NCBI GenBank assembly: GCA_012034595.1
Contig: JAAUPE010000044.1
Coordinates: 1-47,356 of the forward strand
From: Calothrix sp. CSU_2_0
Lineage (GTDB): Bacteria > Cyanobacteriota > Cyanobacteriia > Cyanobacteriales > Nostocaceae
Direction: 5' to 3'
DNA length: 47,356 nt
The notes under the pieces: model-generated
The model's input: the letters and a program-made list of their open reading frames with translations, nothing else
Database searches by the model: none
Told to the model about the DNA's origin: nothing
In this document: positions 1 to 9,516 of the stretch, one piece after another
Layout: every line of letters begins with the position of its first letter
Numbering within the stretch: the stretch's first letter is position 1
Made by a program: the position numbers and the translations under genes

Positions 1-78
1 GGTGTCGGAGTTGGAGCCGGTGTTGGTGTCGGAGCCGGAGTTGGCGTTGGTGTTGGTGTTGGTGTTGGTGTTGGTGCC
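1..78. repeat. Hexanucleotide repeat encoding a Pro-Thr/Pro-Ala linker
   Basis: Degenerate 6-bp units (ggtgtt, ggtgtc, ggagtt, ggagcc on the plus strand) read on the minus strand as PT and PA dipeptides in the frame of the gene starting at 461. A similar tract ends the window on the right (47241-47356). Confidence 0.9.
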
Positions 79-461
79 GTTGCTGTATCACTAATAGTCA
101 ACGTCACGGCACCTTGTCCAGGCACAATGTCATATCCAGGAACTGGTTCCAGGGTATAAACAAACTGTTCGCTACCTTCAACTACATCATCCTTAAACAC
201 AGGCAATGTTACCGTTGCTACCTGCTTGCTGAGTCGTAGTGTTACACCACTAGAGGCTGCATTTGCCCGCACTAACCTAGCACCATCAAAGGTGGAAGCA
301 AATACATCAAACTCTGCAAGCGATCGCGCTACAGGACTTGCGAAGGTTACGTCGAGACCACTTGCTGGAGGTGGTTCACTCAACGTAAAAGTCAACGTTA
401 CACTGTCACCATTAGCCTCTACCAATCTGGTGGGGCTAGCGGTAAAACCAATGGTTGCCAT
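1..461 (-). CDS. Calx-beta domain protein, N-terminal part (cut by left edge)
   Basis: The gene starts with ATG at 461-459 behind an AAGGA-like ribosome site (474-478) and reads leftward off the window. About 125 residues form one Calx-beta-like domain: it opens MATIGFTASPTRLVEANGDS, contains the LSEPPPASGL and EGSEQFVYTLEP segments typical of this repeat, and ends near LTISDTATA. A Pro-Thr/Pro-Ala repeat linker then begins and continues past the edge. The same domain recurs in the large protein at 40.5-46.2 kb, where a shorter PT linker leads into RTX repeats. A secreted or surface calcium-binding protein is therefore likely. Its C-terminus is not in view. It could belong to the RTX tail at the right edge only if the molecule is circular, or to a paralogue. 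Function beyond the domain type is unknown. Confidence 0.75.
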   Translation of the reverse strand, partial: MATIGFTASPTRLVEANGDSVTLTFTLSEPPPASGLDVTFASPVARSLAEFDVFASTFDGARLVRANAASSGVTLRLSKQVATVTLPVFKDDVVEGSEQFVYTLEPVPGYDIVPGQGAVTLTISDTATAPTPTPTPTPTPTPAPTPTPAPTPT

Positions 462-743
462 AGTTTCCAAAAATCCTTGTTGATGAGTATAAAAATTGAA
501 CCGTAGTTCTCAGCAATCTGTAGATGTCTTTACACTTTCAGTACGCAAGTAATTATTACTTCGGAAATGCTTATAATACTTATGCTTTACCCTGATAGGG
601 CTTACACAACTGTCACAGAATTTAACGTAGAGTGAACAATACCCAATAAAATCAGGAATCGTCGGTGATACGCACCCTACAATCATTCATTTACTCATGA
701 CACCTGTGTAAGTCGTATCTGAATCGGATATTTAGCATAAGTG

Positions 744-777
744 GTATTTATTCACAAATCGTCAGCAATACTTTTAC
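744..777. repeat. 34-bp direct repeat, copy 1
   Basis: Starts GTATTTATTCACAAAT and ends CTTTTAC. It matches copy 2 at 814-847 with three mismatches, and the copies are spaced 70 bp start to start. Confidence 0.85.
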
Positions 778-813
778 TGCGGAAAACACCCAGCATTGGC
801 GGTGGGGATTCAA

Positions 814-847
814 GTATTTATTCACAAATTGTAAGCAATGCTTTTAC
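814..847. repeat. 34-bp direct repeat, copy 2
   Basis: Second copy of the repeat at 744-777, in the same orientation. It could be a pair of regulator sites or a remnant of a local duplication. Confidence 0.85.
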
Positions 848-961
848 CTGCTAATGATTAAGCATAAAAATTAATTTACTACTCAATACCAATTGATGCT
901 ACTCACAAAACTTTGAGAGATATTTAATCTCTCTTAAGTAGTTACGCAAAATTAAATATAT

Positions 962-987
962 ATTGCGATTGCTTCGTTCCCCGCAAT
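962..987. repeat. Small palindromic interspersed element
   Basis: ATTGCG (962-967) and CGCAAT (982-987) form short inverted arms around a loop containing GCTTCGTTCC. Elements of this look are widespread in Nostocales intergenic DNA (from memory, not searched). Confidence 0.4.
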
Positions 988-1538
988 GACGAGGGTTTGA
1001 GACTTTCGGAATGTATAAATTTTTGCACTACCACTTAAATCTATTTTTGAGCATAATCAAAGACGATTAAGTGGCTACACAACAGTTTTATGCAAAGTCC
1101 AGGAAACTAATCGCTTAGTAGTTATAAAATAATACATTGGTTTGGCAATTGATAAGAATTATTTGCAATATCTTTTTGCCCATGAGTAAAGACTAGCACT
1201 TATAAATATGCGTGTAAACATGCAAAGTATAAAGCTTTTGTAAAGGTCGCTCACAACACATGTTTATACTGTGAATAACCATATATCAACTGTATACTTA
1301 CAATGCAAGTAGTTAGTTTTCAGAGTAACCGTATCATGTCAATAATTCTAATTAGTGGTACAAAGGTAATAATATTTACTAAAGAATCTGTAAAAAAAAT
1401 AATAAAATTGCTATCTTAAGGCAAGAAAAATTTGATAATTTCTTGCAATTAGCTAGGAATTTACAGTAAGTTAAGACTAGGGTGCAATCATCAATAAATG
1501 TATAAAAATTATCAATTAAAAGCTATTTACGGCTAAAT

Positions 1539-4208
1539 ATGTCAAATCCAGAAACCTCTGGGCTTCTACCAGAACAAAAACGACAACTTTTAGCGAAACT
1601 ACTGCAAAAAAAATCAGCAAAGCAACGAAATCCCCTATCCTTTGCTCAAAAGCGGTTGTGGTTTCTCGAACAATTGCAGCCAGAACTATCAGTTTATAAC
1701 CTTCCCACTGCGTTACGGTTAACGGGAAAGTTAAATATTTCGTCTTTGAAGCTGAGTTTGCAAGCGATTATCAATCGTCATGAAATTCTCCGAACCAGCT
1801 TTCCGGTGGTTGATGGTGAACCGATACAGCGAGTTGTGGTAAGTTTATCGTTAACATTACCTGTGGTTGATTTACAGGAATTACCACAAAAAACTCAAGC
1901 AGCACAGGTGATACAGCAGGCAACTGTGTTGGCAATGTATCCTTTCGATCTGGCTGAAATTCCCTTATTGCGTGCGGTATTGTTACAGTTGGGGGATGAA
2001 GAATATGTGCTGCTGTTTGTGATGCACCACATTATCGCTGATTATTGGTCGTTACGGGTCTTGGTGCGAGAATTGGTGCTGGTATATCAAGGACAAATCT
2101 TGCCAAAATTACCGATTCAGTATGTAGATTTTGCAAATTGGCAACAAAAATGGTTGCAAAGTGAAGCACGGACAACGCAGTTAGAATATTGGCAACAGCA
2201 GCTTCAAGATTATCCCCGTGAATTATCGCTACCGACAGATTTTCCCCGTCCTAATGTGCAAAGTTTTCGAGGTACACGGGAATATTTTACTCTTCCTATG
2301 GAATTATCCAGTCATTTAAAGCAACTGGGACAGCAACAAGGTGCTACACTTTTCATGACTTTGTTGGCTGGGTTTAATGTTTTACTTTATCGCTATAGTG
2401 GACAGGAGGATATTTTAGTTGGTTCGACGGTGACAAGTCGCGATCGCATAGAAATTGCCAATTTGATTGGTTTGTTTGTAAATAATTTGGTGTTTCGTAC
2501 TTATTTATCGGGAAACCTCAGTTTTCTGGAATTACTCAAGCAAGTGTATGATACTTCAGTTACAGCTTTAGCCAATCAGCAGTTACCTTTTGAGGATTTG
2601 GTGGAACAACTGCAACCGGAGCGAAATTTAAGCCAGAATCCGTTGTTTCAGGTGATGTTTGTTCTCCACAATACCCCGAATCAAAGTACGCAAATTCCGG
2701 GATTGATAATTGAACCTTTGGAGACTGAACATACAACAACTCGCTTTGATTTGAGCTTGGATATGTACGAAACACCAAGCGGGTTGAAGGGGATGTTTGA
2801 ATATAGTACGGATTTATTTGCAGCTACGACGATAAAGCGACTGGTTGAGCATTTCCAAATGTTGTTGTCGGAAATTGTGAAAAATCCCCAGCAAGGAATT
2901 TCTGAGTTAGCTTGGTTGACAAATGCAGAACAGGAATTATTCAGGGATTGGAACGATACGGCTAGAGAAATCCCAAATTTGTGTTTGCATGAATTATTTA
3001 GCCAACAAGCTCAAAAAACACCCAATAAAATAGCTGTCCAATTTGAAAATCAATCTTTAACATACCAGGAACTCAGCGAGAGAATAAATCAACTGGCTTG
3101 TCATCTACTGGAATGGGGAATTGCAGCAGAAACGAGAGTCGGTATTTTGTGCGATCGCTCTTTGGAAATGGTGGTTGCTCTGCTGGCTGTTGTTAAAGCT
3201 GGAGGTATCTATATTCCTCTTGATCCAGCTTACCCCCAGGAGCGGATTAACTATATTATTGCGGATGCTCAAGTATCGGTTTTGCTGACTCAATCAAGGT
3301 TACAGGATTTATTAGCAGATTATTCTGGGAAGGTTATTTGTTTAGATAATTTAAACCTGGATTTTGGTAAAAATGCTAACCCGACTACCAAAGTCATGAT
3401 TGACCAGAGCGCATATATAATTTATACTTCGGGTTCCACTGGTAAACCCAAGGGTGTGCAAATTTTGCACAAATCCCTAACGAATTTCCTGATTTCGATG
3501 GCACAAACCCCAGGATTGACGACTCAGGATAAATTGCTAGCTGTAACTACCATATCGTTTGATATTGCCGCTTTAGAAATTTTCCTCCCCTTAATTGTCG
3601 GTGCAACTGTGGTGTTAGTACCAAGGGAGGTAATATTAGATGGAAATCAATTGGCAGCAGTAATTGAACAGCAGCAAATCACCGTCATGCAAGCAACTCC
3701 AGCAACTTGGAGATTATTGTTTGCAAGTGGGTGGAATGGGAAAGTTGATTTAAGGGTACTTTGCGGTGGTGAGGCTTTAGATTATAATTTAGCACAGCAA
3801 CTTTTAGCTACAAATAGAGAGGTTTGGAATTTATATGGACCAACAGAAACGACAATTTGGTCGGCAGCGAAAAAGTTAGAAGTTAATCAGCCTGTGACGA
3901 TTGGTCGTCCTATTCATAATACTCAATTTTACGTTTTAGATAATTATTTGCAACCTGTGGCGGTTGGTGTACCTGGGGAATTGTATATTGGTGGTGCTGG
4001 GGTAGCGCAAGGTTATTGGGGAAAACCTGATTTGACAACAGAAAGATTTATTTCGAGGCAGCAGGTAGGAGGCAGGAGGCAGGAGGTAGGAGGCAGAAGG
4101 CAGGAGGCAGGAGACAGGAGACAGGAGGCAGGAGATATTTTATTTCCCCCCCTCCTTCCCTCCTCTTTACAAAACAGGCGATCGCGTTCGGTATTTAGCG
4201 AATGGTGA
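1539..4208 (+). CDS. NRPS-1, part a: C domain and most of a glycine-type A domain
   Basis: First readable part of a bimodular NRPS that continues in other frames to 9401. After a short docking-like leader (LLPEQKRQLLAKLLQKK) comes an LCL-type condensation domain with the C1 motif SFAQKRLWFLEQ and the active-site motif HHIIADYWS at residues 163-171; Tyr replaces the usual Gly after the Asp. The adenylation domain follows, with YTSGSTGKPKG at 629-639, FDIAALEIF at about 674 and YGPTE at 766. The pocket residues read DILQLGLIW plus the invariant Lys, the pattern known for glycine. The frame is lost in a heptamer array between A6 and A7 (4057-4133), and the residues after it are not real NRPS sequence. 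No strong ribosome site is seen before the ATG. The reading direction suggests an acyl or peptidyl donor upstream of this first C domain. Confidence 0.93.
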   Translation: MSNPETSGLLPEQKRQLLAKLLQKKSAKQRNPLSFAQKRLWFLEQLQPELSVYNLPTALRLTGKLNISSLKLSLQAIINRHEILRTSFPVVDGEPIQRVVVSLSLTLPVVDLQELPQKTQAAQVIQQATVLAMYPFDLAEIPLLRAVLLQLGDEEYVLLFVMHHIIADYWSLRVLVRELVLVYQGQILPKLPIQYVDFANWQQKWLQSEARTTQLEYWQQQLQDYPRELSLPTDFPRPNVQSFRGTREYFTLPMELSSHLKQLGQQQGATLFMTLLAGFNVLLYRYSGQEDILVGSTVTSRDRIEIANLIGLFVNNLVFRTYLSGNLSFLELLKQVYDTSVTALANQQLPFEDLVEQLQPERNLSQNPLFQVMFVLHNTPNQSTQIPGLIIEPLETEHTTTRFDLSLDMYETPSGLKGMFEYSTDLFAATTIKRLVEHFQMLLSEIVKNPQQGISELAWLTNAEQELFRDWNDTAREIPNLCLHELFSQQAQKTPNKIAVQFENQSLTYQELSERINQLACHLLEWGIAAETRVGILCDRSLEMVVALLAVVKAGGIYIPLDPAYPQERINYIIADAQVSVLLTQSRLQDLLADYSGKVICLDNLNLDFGKNANPTTKVMIDQSAYIIYTSGSTGKPKGVQILHKSLTNFLISMAQTPGLTTQDKLLAVTTISFDIAALEIFLPLIVGATVVLVPREVILDGNQLAAVIEQQQITVMQATPATWRLLFASGWNGKVDLRVLCGGEALDYNLAQQLLATNREVWNLYGPTETTIWSAAKKLEVNQPVTIGRPIHNTQFYVLDNYLQPVAVGVPGELYIGGAGVAQGYWGKPDLTTERFISRQQVGGRRQEVGGRRQEAGDRRQEAGDILFPPLLPSSLQNRRSRSVFSEW
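4057..4152. repeat. Heptanucleotide array plus poly-C tract inside the A domain
   Basis: Eleven tandem 7-bp units of the GGCAGGA type (variants ggtagga, ggcagaa, gacagga) fill 4057-4133. An AT stretch and a run of seven C (4146-4152) follow. The array lies between A6 and A7 of the glycine A domain, and the reading frame changes across it. Losing one unit, gaining two, or removing one C would each restore the frame. Confidence 0.95.
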
Positions 4209-5823
4209 TTTAGAATATTTGGGTAGGTTGGATAATCAGGTCAAAATTCGGGGATTCAGGATTGAGTTAGGTGAGATTGAATCAGTATTACAAACACATC
4301 CACTGGTTTCGCAAGCTGTGGTAGTAGTTTGCGAAGGGGAGCGTCTGCTAGGCTATGTGGTGCTAACTTCAGCTTGTGCAGATATTTCCCTGGAATTACG
4401 CTCTTTTCTCACAGAAAAGTTACCTGGGTATATGATACCTGGGATATTTGTGGTTTTGGAGGAATTACCCCTTACACCCAATGGGAAAATTAACCGCAAA
4501 GCTTTACCTGCTGCTGATAATTCCAGATTGGGTTTGCGAATAATTCCCAAAAGCCATACGGAGGAGCTTTTAGCGGCTATTTGGGTATCTGTGCTGGGTG
4601 TGGATATTGTGGATGTAGGGGATAATTTTTTTGATTTGGGTGGACATTCTTTGCTGGCAACCAGGGTAGTTGCTCAAATTCGTCAAGTATTTGGGGTGGA
4701 TTTGCCTTTGCGTCGTTTATTTGAAGCACCGAAATTTGCTGATTTGGCACTTATTATTGAGCAAATGGTGCAGACGCGATCGCAAATCACGATTCAGCCT
4801 ATTTTACCAGTGGAGCGTGGGGAGAATTTACCGCTTTCGTTTGCTCAAGAGCGTTTTTGGATTTTGGCACAGATTGAACCAGAAAGTCCGTCTTATAATA
4901 TCCCTCTGGTGATAAAAATTGAGGGAAATATCGATGTGGAAATTTTGCAGCGTAGTTTTCGAGAAGTAGTACAGCAACAGGAAATTTTGCGGACAAGGTT
5001 TATTGCTGTTGATGGGAAACCACGATTAGAAATAGTTGATGATTGGGAGTTAGAAATACCAGTTATTAATTTAGTGCCAATTCCTACAGATTTACAGCAA
5101 CAAGAAGTTGCTACAATTATCCAAACTCAAGCCAAGCAAGCTTTTGATTTAGGTACAAGTCCAGCCATACGGGTTAATTTCTTATATTTGGGTGACAGAA
5201 ACTATGCCGTTTTATTGACATTACATCATATTATTGCTGATGCTTGGTCAATGGGTTTGTTGGTGCAAGAAATTACTAAGTCATATCATCAATTAAAACA
5301 GAAAACCTTCCCCCACTCCCAGACTCCCCCTCTCCCAATTCAATATGTAGATTTTGCTGTTTGGCAGAGAAATTGGTTGCAGGGGGAGGTTTTAGCGAGA
5401 CATTTGGATTATTGGTTGGAATCTTTGGTTGATGCTCCAGCCTTGTTGGAGTTACCTACGGATTTTCCTCGTCCTGCTGTACAATCTTTTCGAGGGGCTG
5501 TTTATAAATTCCAGTTAGCTGAAGAATTAACTCGGCAGGTAAAACAGTTGAGTCAGCGTCATCACAGCACCTTATTTATGACTTTGCTGGCTGCTTGGAA
5601 TGTATTATTGTATAGATATACAGGAAGCGATCGCATTGTTGTTGGTAGTCCTATTGCGAATAGACAACATGGGATAACAGAAGGTTTAATTGGTTGTTTC
5701 GCTAATACTTTGGCTTTTTGTACTAATTTAAGTAAAAATCCCAGTTTTGAGGATTTATTGCAACGTGTTAGGGAGAATGCGTTAAGTGCTTATGCTCATC
5801 AAGATTTACCATTGAGCAATTAG
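4165..5823 (+). CDS. NRPS-1, part b: end of Gly A domain, PCP, second C domain
   Basis: This continues NRPS-1 in a new frame. It opens with the A7 motif LYKTGD at 4165, then A8 (GRLDNQVKIRGFRIELGEIE), A9 (LPGYMIP) and A10 (NGKINRK). The carrier protein has GGHSLL with the phosphopantetheine Ser codon at 4648-4650. The next condensation domain has SFAQERFWILAQ and HHIIADAWS (first His codon 5224). The frame is lost at 5811-5816: adding one T turns the text into the expected HQDLPFEQLVEAIQP and joins it to part c. A pyrimidine-rich tract (5306-5336) is inserted in a C-domain loop and reads PHSQTPPLP. The module loads glycine, and this C domain joins it to the alanine selected by part c. Confidence 0.92.
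   Translation, partial: LYKTGDRVRYLANGDLEYLGRLDNQVKIRGFRIELGEIESVLQTHPLVSQAVVVVCEGERLLGYVVLTSACADISLELRSFLTEKLPGYMIPGIFVVLEELPLTPNGKINRKALPAADNSRLGLRIIPKSHTEELLAAIWVSVLGVDIVDVGDNFFDLGGHSLLATRVVAQIRQVFGVDLPLRRLFEAPKFADLALIIEQMVQTRSQITIQPILPVERGENLPLSFAQERFWILAQIEPESPSYNIPLVIKIEGNIDVEILQRSFREVVQQQEILRTRFIAVDGKPRLEIVDDWELEIPVINLVPIPTDLQQQEVATIIQTQAKQAFDLGTSPAIRVNFLYLGDRNYAVLLTLHHIIADAWSMGLLVQEITKSYHQLKQKTFPHSQTPPLPIQYVDFAVWQRNWLQGEVLARHLDYWLESLVDAPALLELPTDFPRPAVQSFRGAVYKFQLAEELTRQVKQLSQRHHSTLFMTLLAAWNVLLYRYTGSDRIVVGSPIANRQHGITEGLIGCFANTLAFCTNLSKNPSFEDLLQRVRENALSAYAHQDLPLSN
5306..5336. repeat. Pyrimidine-rich short repeat in a C-domain loop
   Basis: A CCCCCACTCCC-type tract encodes a Ser/Pro-rich loop just before the conserved PIQYVDFAVWQ segment. 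It resembles tandem repeats usually found between genes in Nostocales. Confidence 0.5.
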
Positions 5824-8800
5824 TTGAGGCAATTCAACCAGTGCGATCGCTCAGTTATTCGCCGATTTTTCAGGTTATGCTGATATTGCAAAATATCCCT
5901 GTGACTAAGTTGGAGATGGAGGGGATAAAATGGCAGGTGATGGAAAGCGATCGCGGAACATCGAAGTATGATTTGACTTTGGTTGTGGCGGAAACTGATG
6001 CTGGGTTAAGTTGTAAGTTGGAGTATAGTACTGATTTATTTAAAGGGGCAACAATTGAACGTTTAGCGGAAAATTTTCAAACTCTTTTAGAATCGATTGT
6101 TAAAAATCCTCAAGGAAAGATTTCTGAGTTATCTATTTTAAGTGTAAATGAGCAACAATTATTGACGGAGTGGAATCAAACTCAACGGGAATATCCACAT
6201 ACAGAATATTTACACCAGTTATTTGAATTTCAAGTTGAAAAATCTCCTGTAAGTGTTGCTGCTATTTGGGGAAATGAAAGTATTAGCTATCAGGAATTAA
6301 ATGTTAGGGCAAATCAACTTGCTCATTTTCTCCAATCTTTGGGGGTAAAACCAGAAGTAACGGTGGGGATTTGTACGGAACGTTCTTTGGATATGTTGAT
6401 TGGTTTACTCGCAATTCTCAAAGCGGGAGGTGTTTATGTTCCTCTTGATGGGAATTACCCCAAAGAAAGACTGGAATTAATTATTCAAGATGCTAAAATT
6501 CAAGTTTTAATTCTCCAACAACAGCAATTAGCTAAATTACCTGATTTGAATATTCCTGTTATAAATTTGGATGTTGATGGGGGAATAATTGCTCGGAAAA
6601 ATATTGCAAATCCCCATACAAATCTGACAGAAAACAACCTTGCATATCTCATTTATACTTCTGGAACTACTGGTATTCCTAAAGGTGTAGCAATTTCTCA
6701 CCGCAGTCCAATTACTTTGATGCATTGGGCAAAGGAAGTCTACTCACAGGAACAATTAAAAGGTGTTCTTGCTTCTACATCCATTTGTTTTGACCTTTCT
6801 GTATTTGAAATCTTTGTTCCCTTAAGTTGGGGTGGTACTATAATTTTGGCAGATAATGCGCTGCAATTACCAGAATTACCCGCAAAATCCCAAGTCACTT
6901 TAATTAATACTGTTCCTTCCGCAGCTAGGGAATTAATGCGTTTGGAAGGTATTCCGACATCAGTGCAAACTGTGAATTTAGCGGGGGAACCTTTACCGCA
7001 ATCTTTAGTAGAACAACTTTACCAACAACCGACAATTGAGCAAGTTATTAACCTCTATGGACCATCGGAAGATACAACTTATTCTACCATTGTGATAATT
7101 CCCAAACATAGCCAAGAACCCCCCACAATTGGTCATGCGATCGCAAATACTCAGGTTTATATTTTAGATGAAAATCTCCACCCTGTACCAATTGGTGTAC
7201 CCGGTGAAATTTATTTAGATGGTTCTGGGGTAGCACGGGGTTATTGGGGAAAACCTGATTTAACGGCAGAAAAATTTTTACCTAATCCCAATTGTATGGG
7301 AAGAGAGACGCGATGTAGAGACGCGATACATCGTTTTTACAAAACAGGCGATCGCGCTCGCTTTTTGGCAGATGGTAATATTGAATATCTGGGAAGATGG
7401 GATTATCAGGTCAAATTACGGGGTTTTCGGATTGAATTAGGGGAAATTGAAACCATTATTAGTCAGCATCCACAAGTTTCCCAAGTTGTAGCGGTAGTAC
7501 GTGAAGATTCACAACAAAGGGAGCGTTTGGTTGCTTATGTCGTGGGTAAATCGAATTTACAAGCACAGGAATTACGGGAATTTATCACAACTAAATTACC
7601 CAGTTATATGTTGCCGTCAATCTTTGTATTCCTGGAAGCTTTACCATTAACAACAAATGGGAAAATCGACCGAAATAATTTACCAATCCCAGAATTAGTA
7701 CCAATTAGTGATACCTTCATTCCTCCCCACACTATTTTAGAACAGCAACTCACTCAAATTTGGAGTCAAATTTTAGGTGTGGAATCGGTGGGAATTCATG
7801 ATAATTTCTTTAGTCTGGGAGGTGATTCAATTTTAGCAATTCAATTAGTCGCAAAGGTAAATCAACAGGGATTAGCTTTATTTCCCCGACAAATATTTCA
7901 ATATCAAACAGTAGCAGAATTAGCCTCGATTATTAAGAATAACGGGGAAATTACCATATCTCAAGAAGTTGTGACGGGGGAAATTCCCTTAACTCCGATT
8001 CAACATTGGTTCTTTGAGGAAAATCTAATTGAACCACACCATTGGAACCAAGCAGTGTTTTTAGAAGTAACCCAACCTTTGAATTTTGAGTGGTTACAAC
8101 AAGCTTGGCAAGAATTAATTACCCATCATGAGATGTTGCGATCGCGCTTTGTGCAAACTGCTGATGGTTGGAAACAAGAAATAGGGGAAGGGAATGAAAA
8201 CGTAACTTACGTGGATTTGTCTGGAGTTACAAATAAGGAAATTACATCCAATGCGATCGCGTCTATTGCCAATCAACTACAAGCTAGCTTTGATTTGAGT
8301 CAACCACCTTTGTTACGTGTAGCCTATTTTAAGCTGGGGAATGGGCAAAACCACCGCTTATTAATAATTTTGCATCATTTAATAGTTGATGGTGTCTCAT
8401 GGAGAATTATTTTAGAAGACTTGCGAACGACTCTCGTCGCGCAAACTACGCTATATCAACAATTAAGTCAAAAACAAGCAACCAAATTACCACCTAAAAC
8501 CACATCTTTTCAACAGTGGGGAATGCAACTCAAAGAATATACTCTTTCCCAAGATTGGCAATCCACTTTAGATTATTGGACTTCCTTACCTTGGCAACAA
8601 GTACAACCTCTACCAGTGGATTTTCCCGATGGAAGTAACACAATGGCTGATATCAATATTTATTCTGTATCTTTAAATTCTGAAGATACCCAAGCTTTAC
8701 TTCAACAAGTTCCCAGGATTTACAATACTCAAATTAATGATATTCTTTTAACAGCTTTGATGTTAGCTTTCCGAGATTGGACAGGTAATGAAACTTTTTC

Positions 8801-9401
8801 CTTAGAATTGGAAGGACATGGAAGAGAAGATTTATTTCCAAACGTTAATTTATCCCGAACAGTCGGTTGGTTTACCAGCTTATTCCCGGTATGCTTAGAT
8901 GTAGATGCATCAAATCAATTAGATATTGTTCTGAAAACAATTAAGGAACAATTACGGAAAATCCCAGAACGTGGTATCAATTATGGGTTACTACGTTACC
9001 TTGCATCCCCTGAAATACAAACACAACTACAAAATATACCTTCCCCAGAAGTGCGATTTAACTATTTAGGACAATCTGACCAAATGTTTTCCTCAGATGC
9101 CTCCTTATTCATTCCTGCCAAAGAATTTGCTGGTTACAGTCGTAGCTTACAGGGAACTCGCTCAAACTTAATTGAAATTAATAGTATTGTTACAGGAGGA
9201 CAACTGCGACTTGATTGGCTATATAGTCGAGCCATACATCAACCACAAACCATTAATAAACTAGCAAATAACTACCTCACAAAATTATTAGAAATAATCC
9301 ATCACTGTCTATCTTCAAACATTACTGGATTTACACCTTCCGACTTTCCCCAAATGGAATTTACCCAAGATGAACTCGATGATTTATTAGCAGACTTGTG
9401 A
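5814..9401 (+). CDS. NRPS-1, part c: alanine-type A domain, PCP and epimerase
   Basis: Part c opens with EQLVEAIQPVRSLSYSPIFQ, the end of the second C domain; the first usable start codon is at 5841. The A domain has YTSGTTGIPKG and CFDLSVFEIF. Its pocket code reads DLFNNALTYK, which I recall as an alanine code, for example in the second module of microcystin McyA. The carrier protein is of the GGDSILAIQ type that precedes epimerases, with the Ser codon at 7827-7829. The epimerase shows HHLIVDGVSWR (8373 on), EGHGRE, RTVGWFTSLFP and FNYLGQ, so D-alanine is expected. The C-terminus (TPSDFPQMEFTQDELDDLL) looks like a donor communication segment for the DCL domain that starts NRPS-2. The A6-A7 linker holds an inserted repeat (7304-7333). 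Confidence 0.94.
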   Translation, partial: EQLVEAIQPVRSLSYSPIFQVMLILQNIPVTKLEMEGIKWQVMESDRGTSKYDLTLVVAETDAGLSCKLEYSTDLFKGATIERLAENFQTLLESIVKNPQGKISELSILSVNEQQLLTEWNQTQREYPHTEYLHQLFEFQVEKSPVSVAAIWGNESISYQELNVRANQLAHFLQSLGVKPEVTVGICTERSLDMLIGLLAILKAGGVYVPLDGNYPKERLELIIQDAKIQVLILQQQQLAKLPDLNIPVINLDVDGGIIARKNIANPHTNLTENNLAYLIYTSGTTGIPKGVAISHRSPITLMHWAKEVYSQEQLKGVLASTSICFDLSVFEIFVPLSWGGTIILADNALQLPELPAKSQVTLINTVPSAARELMRLEGIPTSVQTVNLAGEPLPQSLVEQLYQQPTIEQVINLYGPSEDTTYSTIVIIPKHSQEPPTIGHAIANTQVYILDENLHPVPIGVPGEIYLDGSGVARGYWGKPDLTAEKFLPNPNCMGRETRCRDAIHRFYKTGDRARFLADGNIEYLGRWDYQVKLRGFRIELGEIETIISQHPQVSQVVAVVREDSQQRERLVAYVVGKSNLQAQELREFITTKLPSYMLPSIFVFLEALPLTTNGKIDRNNLPIPELVPISDTFIPPHTILEQQLTQIWSQILGVESVGIHDNFFSLGGDSILAIQLVAKVNQQGLALFPRQIFQYQTVAELASIIKNNGEITISQEVVTGEIPLTPIQHWFFEENLIEPHHWNQAVFLEVTQPLNFEWLQQAWQELITHHEMLRSRFVQTADGWKQEIGEGNENVTYVDLSGVTNKEITSNAIASIANQLQASFDLSQPPLLRVAYFKLGNGQNHRLLIILHHLIVDGVSWRIILEDLRTTLVAQTTLYQQLSQKQATKLPPKTTSFQQWGMQLKEYTLSQDWQSTLDYWTSLPWQQVQPLPVDFPDGSNTMADINIYSVSLNSEDTQALLQQVPRIYNTQINDILLTALMLAFRDWTGNETFSLELEGHGREDLFPNVNLSRTVGWFTSLFPVCLDVDASNQLDIVLKTIKEQLRKIPERGINYGLLRYLASPEIQTQLQNIPSPEVRFNYLGQSDQMFSSDASLFIPAKEFAGYSRSLQGTRSNLIEINSIVTGGQLRLDWLYSRAIHQPQTINKLANNYLTKLLEIIHHCLSSNITGFTPSDFPQMEFTQDELDDLLADL
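7304..7333. repeat. AGAGACGCGAT repeat inserted in the Ala A domain
   Basis: AGAGACGCGATGT (7304-7316) is followed directly by a near-identical unit and ATCG. The same element occurs as an intergenic hairpin at 40474-40503. Here it is translated in frame (about RETRCRDAIHR) between A6 and A7. Confidence 0.85.
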
Positions 9402-9427
9402 ATTAGGAATTAGGAATTAGGAATTAG
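9400..9427. repeat. GAATTAG heptamer array
   Basis: Four tandem GAATTAG units start inside the stop codon of NRPS-1. This is a short tandemly repeated heptamer typical of filamentous cyanobacteria. Confidence 0.9.
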
Positions 9428-9459
9428 AATCAAACATATAAGTAACTGAACAAATTAAA

Positions 9460-9505
9460 AACTCCGCGTAACTCTGCGCGAACCTTGCGTTCCTCTGCGT
9501 TAAAA
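9460..9505. repeat. Interspersed CTCTGCG-type repeat
   Basis: A repetitive AACTCTGCGCG / CCTCTGCGTTAAA segment lies in the leader of the MFS gene. Related text ends the MFS gene (10711-10740) and occurs at 20651-20740 and, in opposite orientation, near 24811-24850. Confidence 0.6.
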
Positions 9506-9516
9506 AAAAATATATA

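Larger units (their letters stand above)
462..1538. other. Long intergenic region between divergent genes
   Basis: About 1.1 kb separates the minus-strand Calx-beta gene from the plus-strand NRPS. No convincing reading frame is seen. It is AT-rich and holds a 34-bp imperfect direct repeat (744-777 and 814-847) and a short palindromic element (962-987). It should hold the promoters for both divergent genes, but no -35/-10 pair stands out. Confidence 0.6.

Noticed and set aside
226-483. Plus-strand reading frame of 85 residues at the left edge
   Set aside because: It is antisense to the Calx-beta gene, whose minus-strand product has recognisable domain motifs and a ribosome site.
962-987. tRNA or small structured RNA near 960
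   Set aside because: Only a 6-bp stem with a simple loop is present and no cloverleaf could be drawn; it fits a small interspersed element.
2025-2051. Inactive first C domain because HHxxxDG reads HHIIADY
   Set aside because: The catalytic second His and the Asp are present. I recall the DY and DA variants in other cyanobacterial C domains, so loss of function is not supported.
4057-4152. Programmed translational frameshift in NRPS-1
   Set aside because: There is no slippery site plus pseudoknot pattern, and similar one-base losses occur at eight other places. Assembly error or repeat slippage explains it better.
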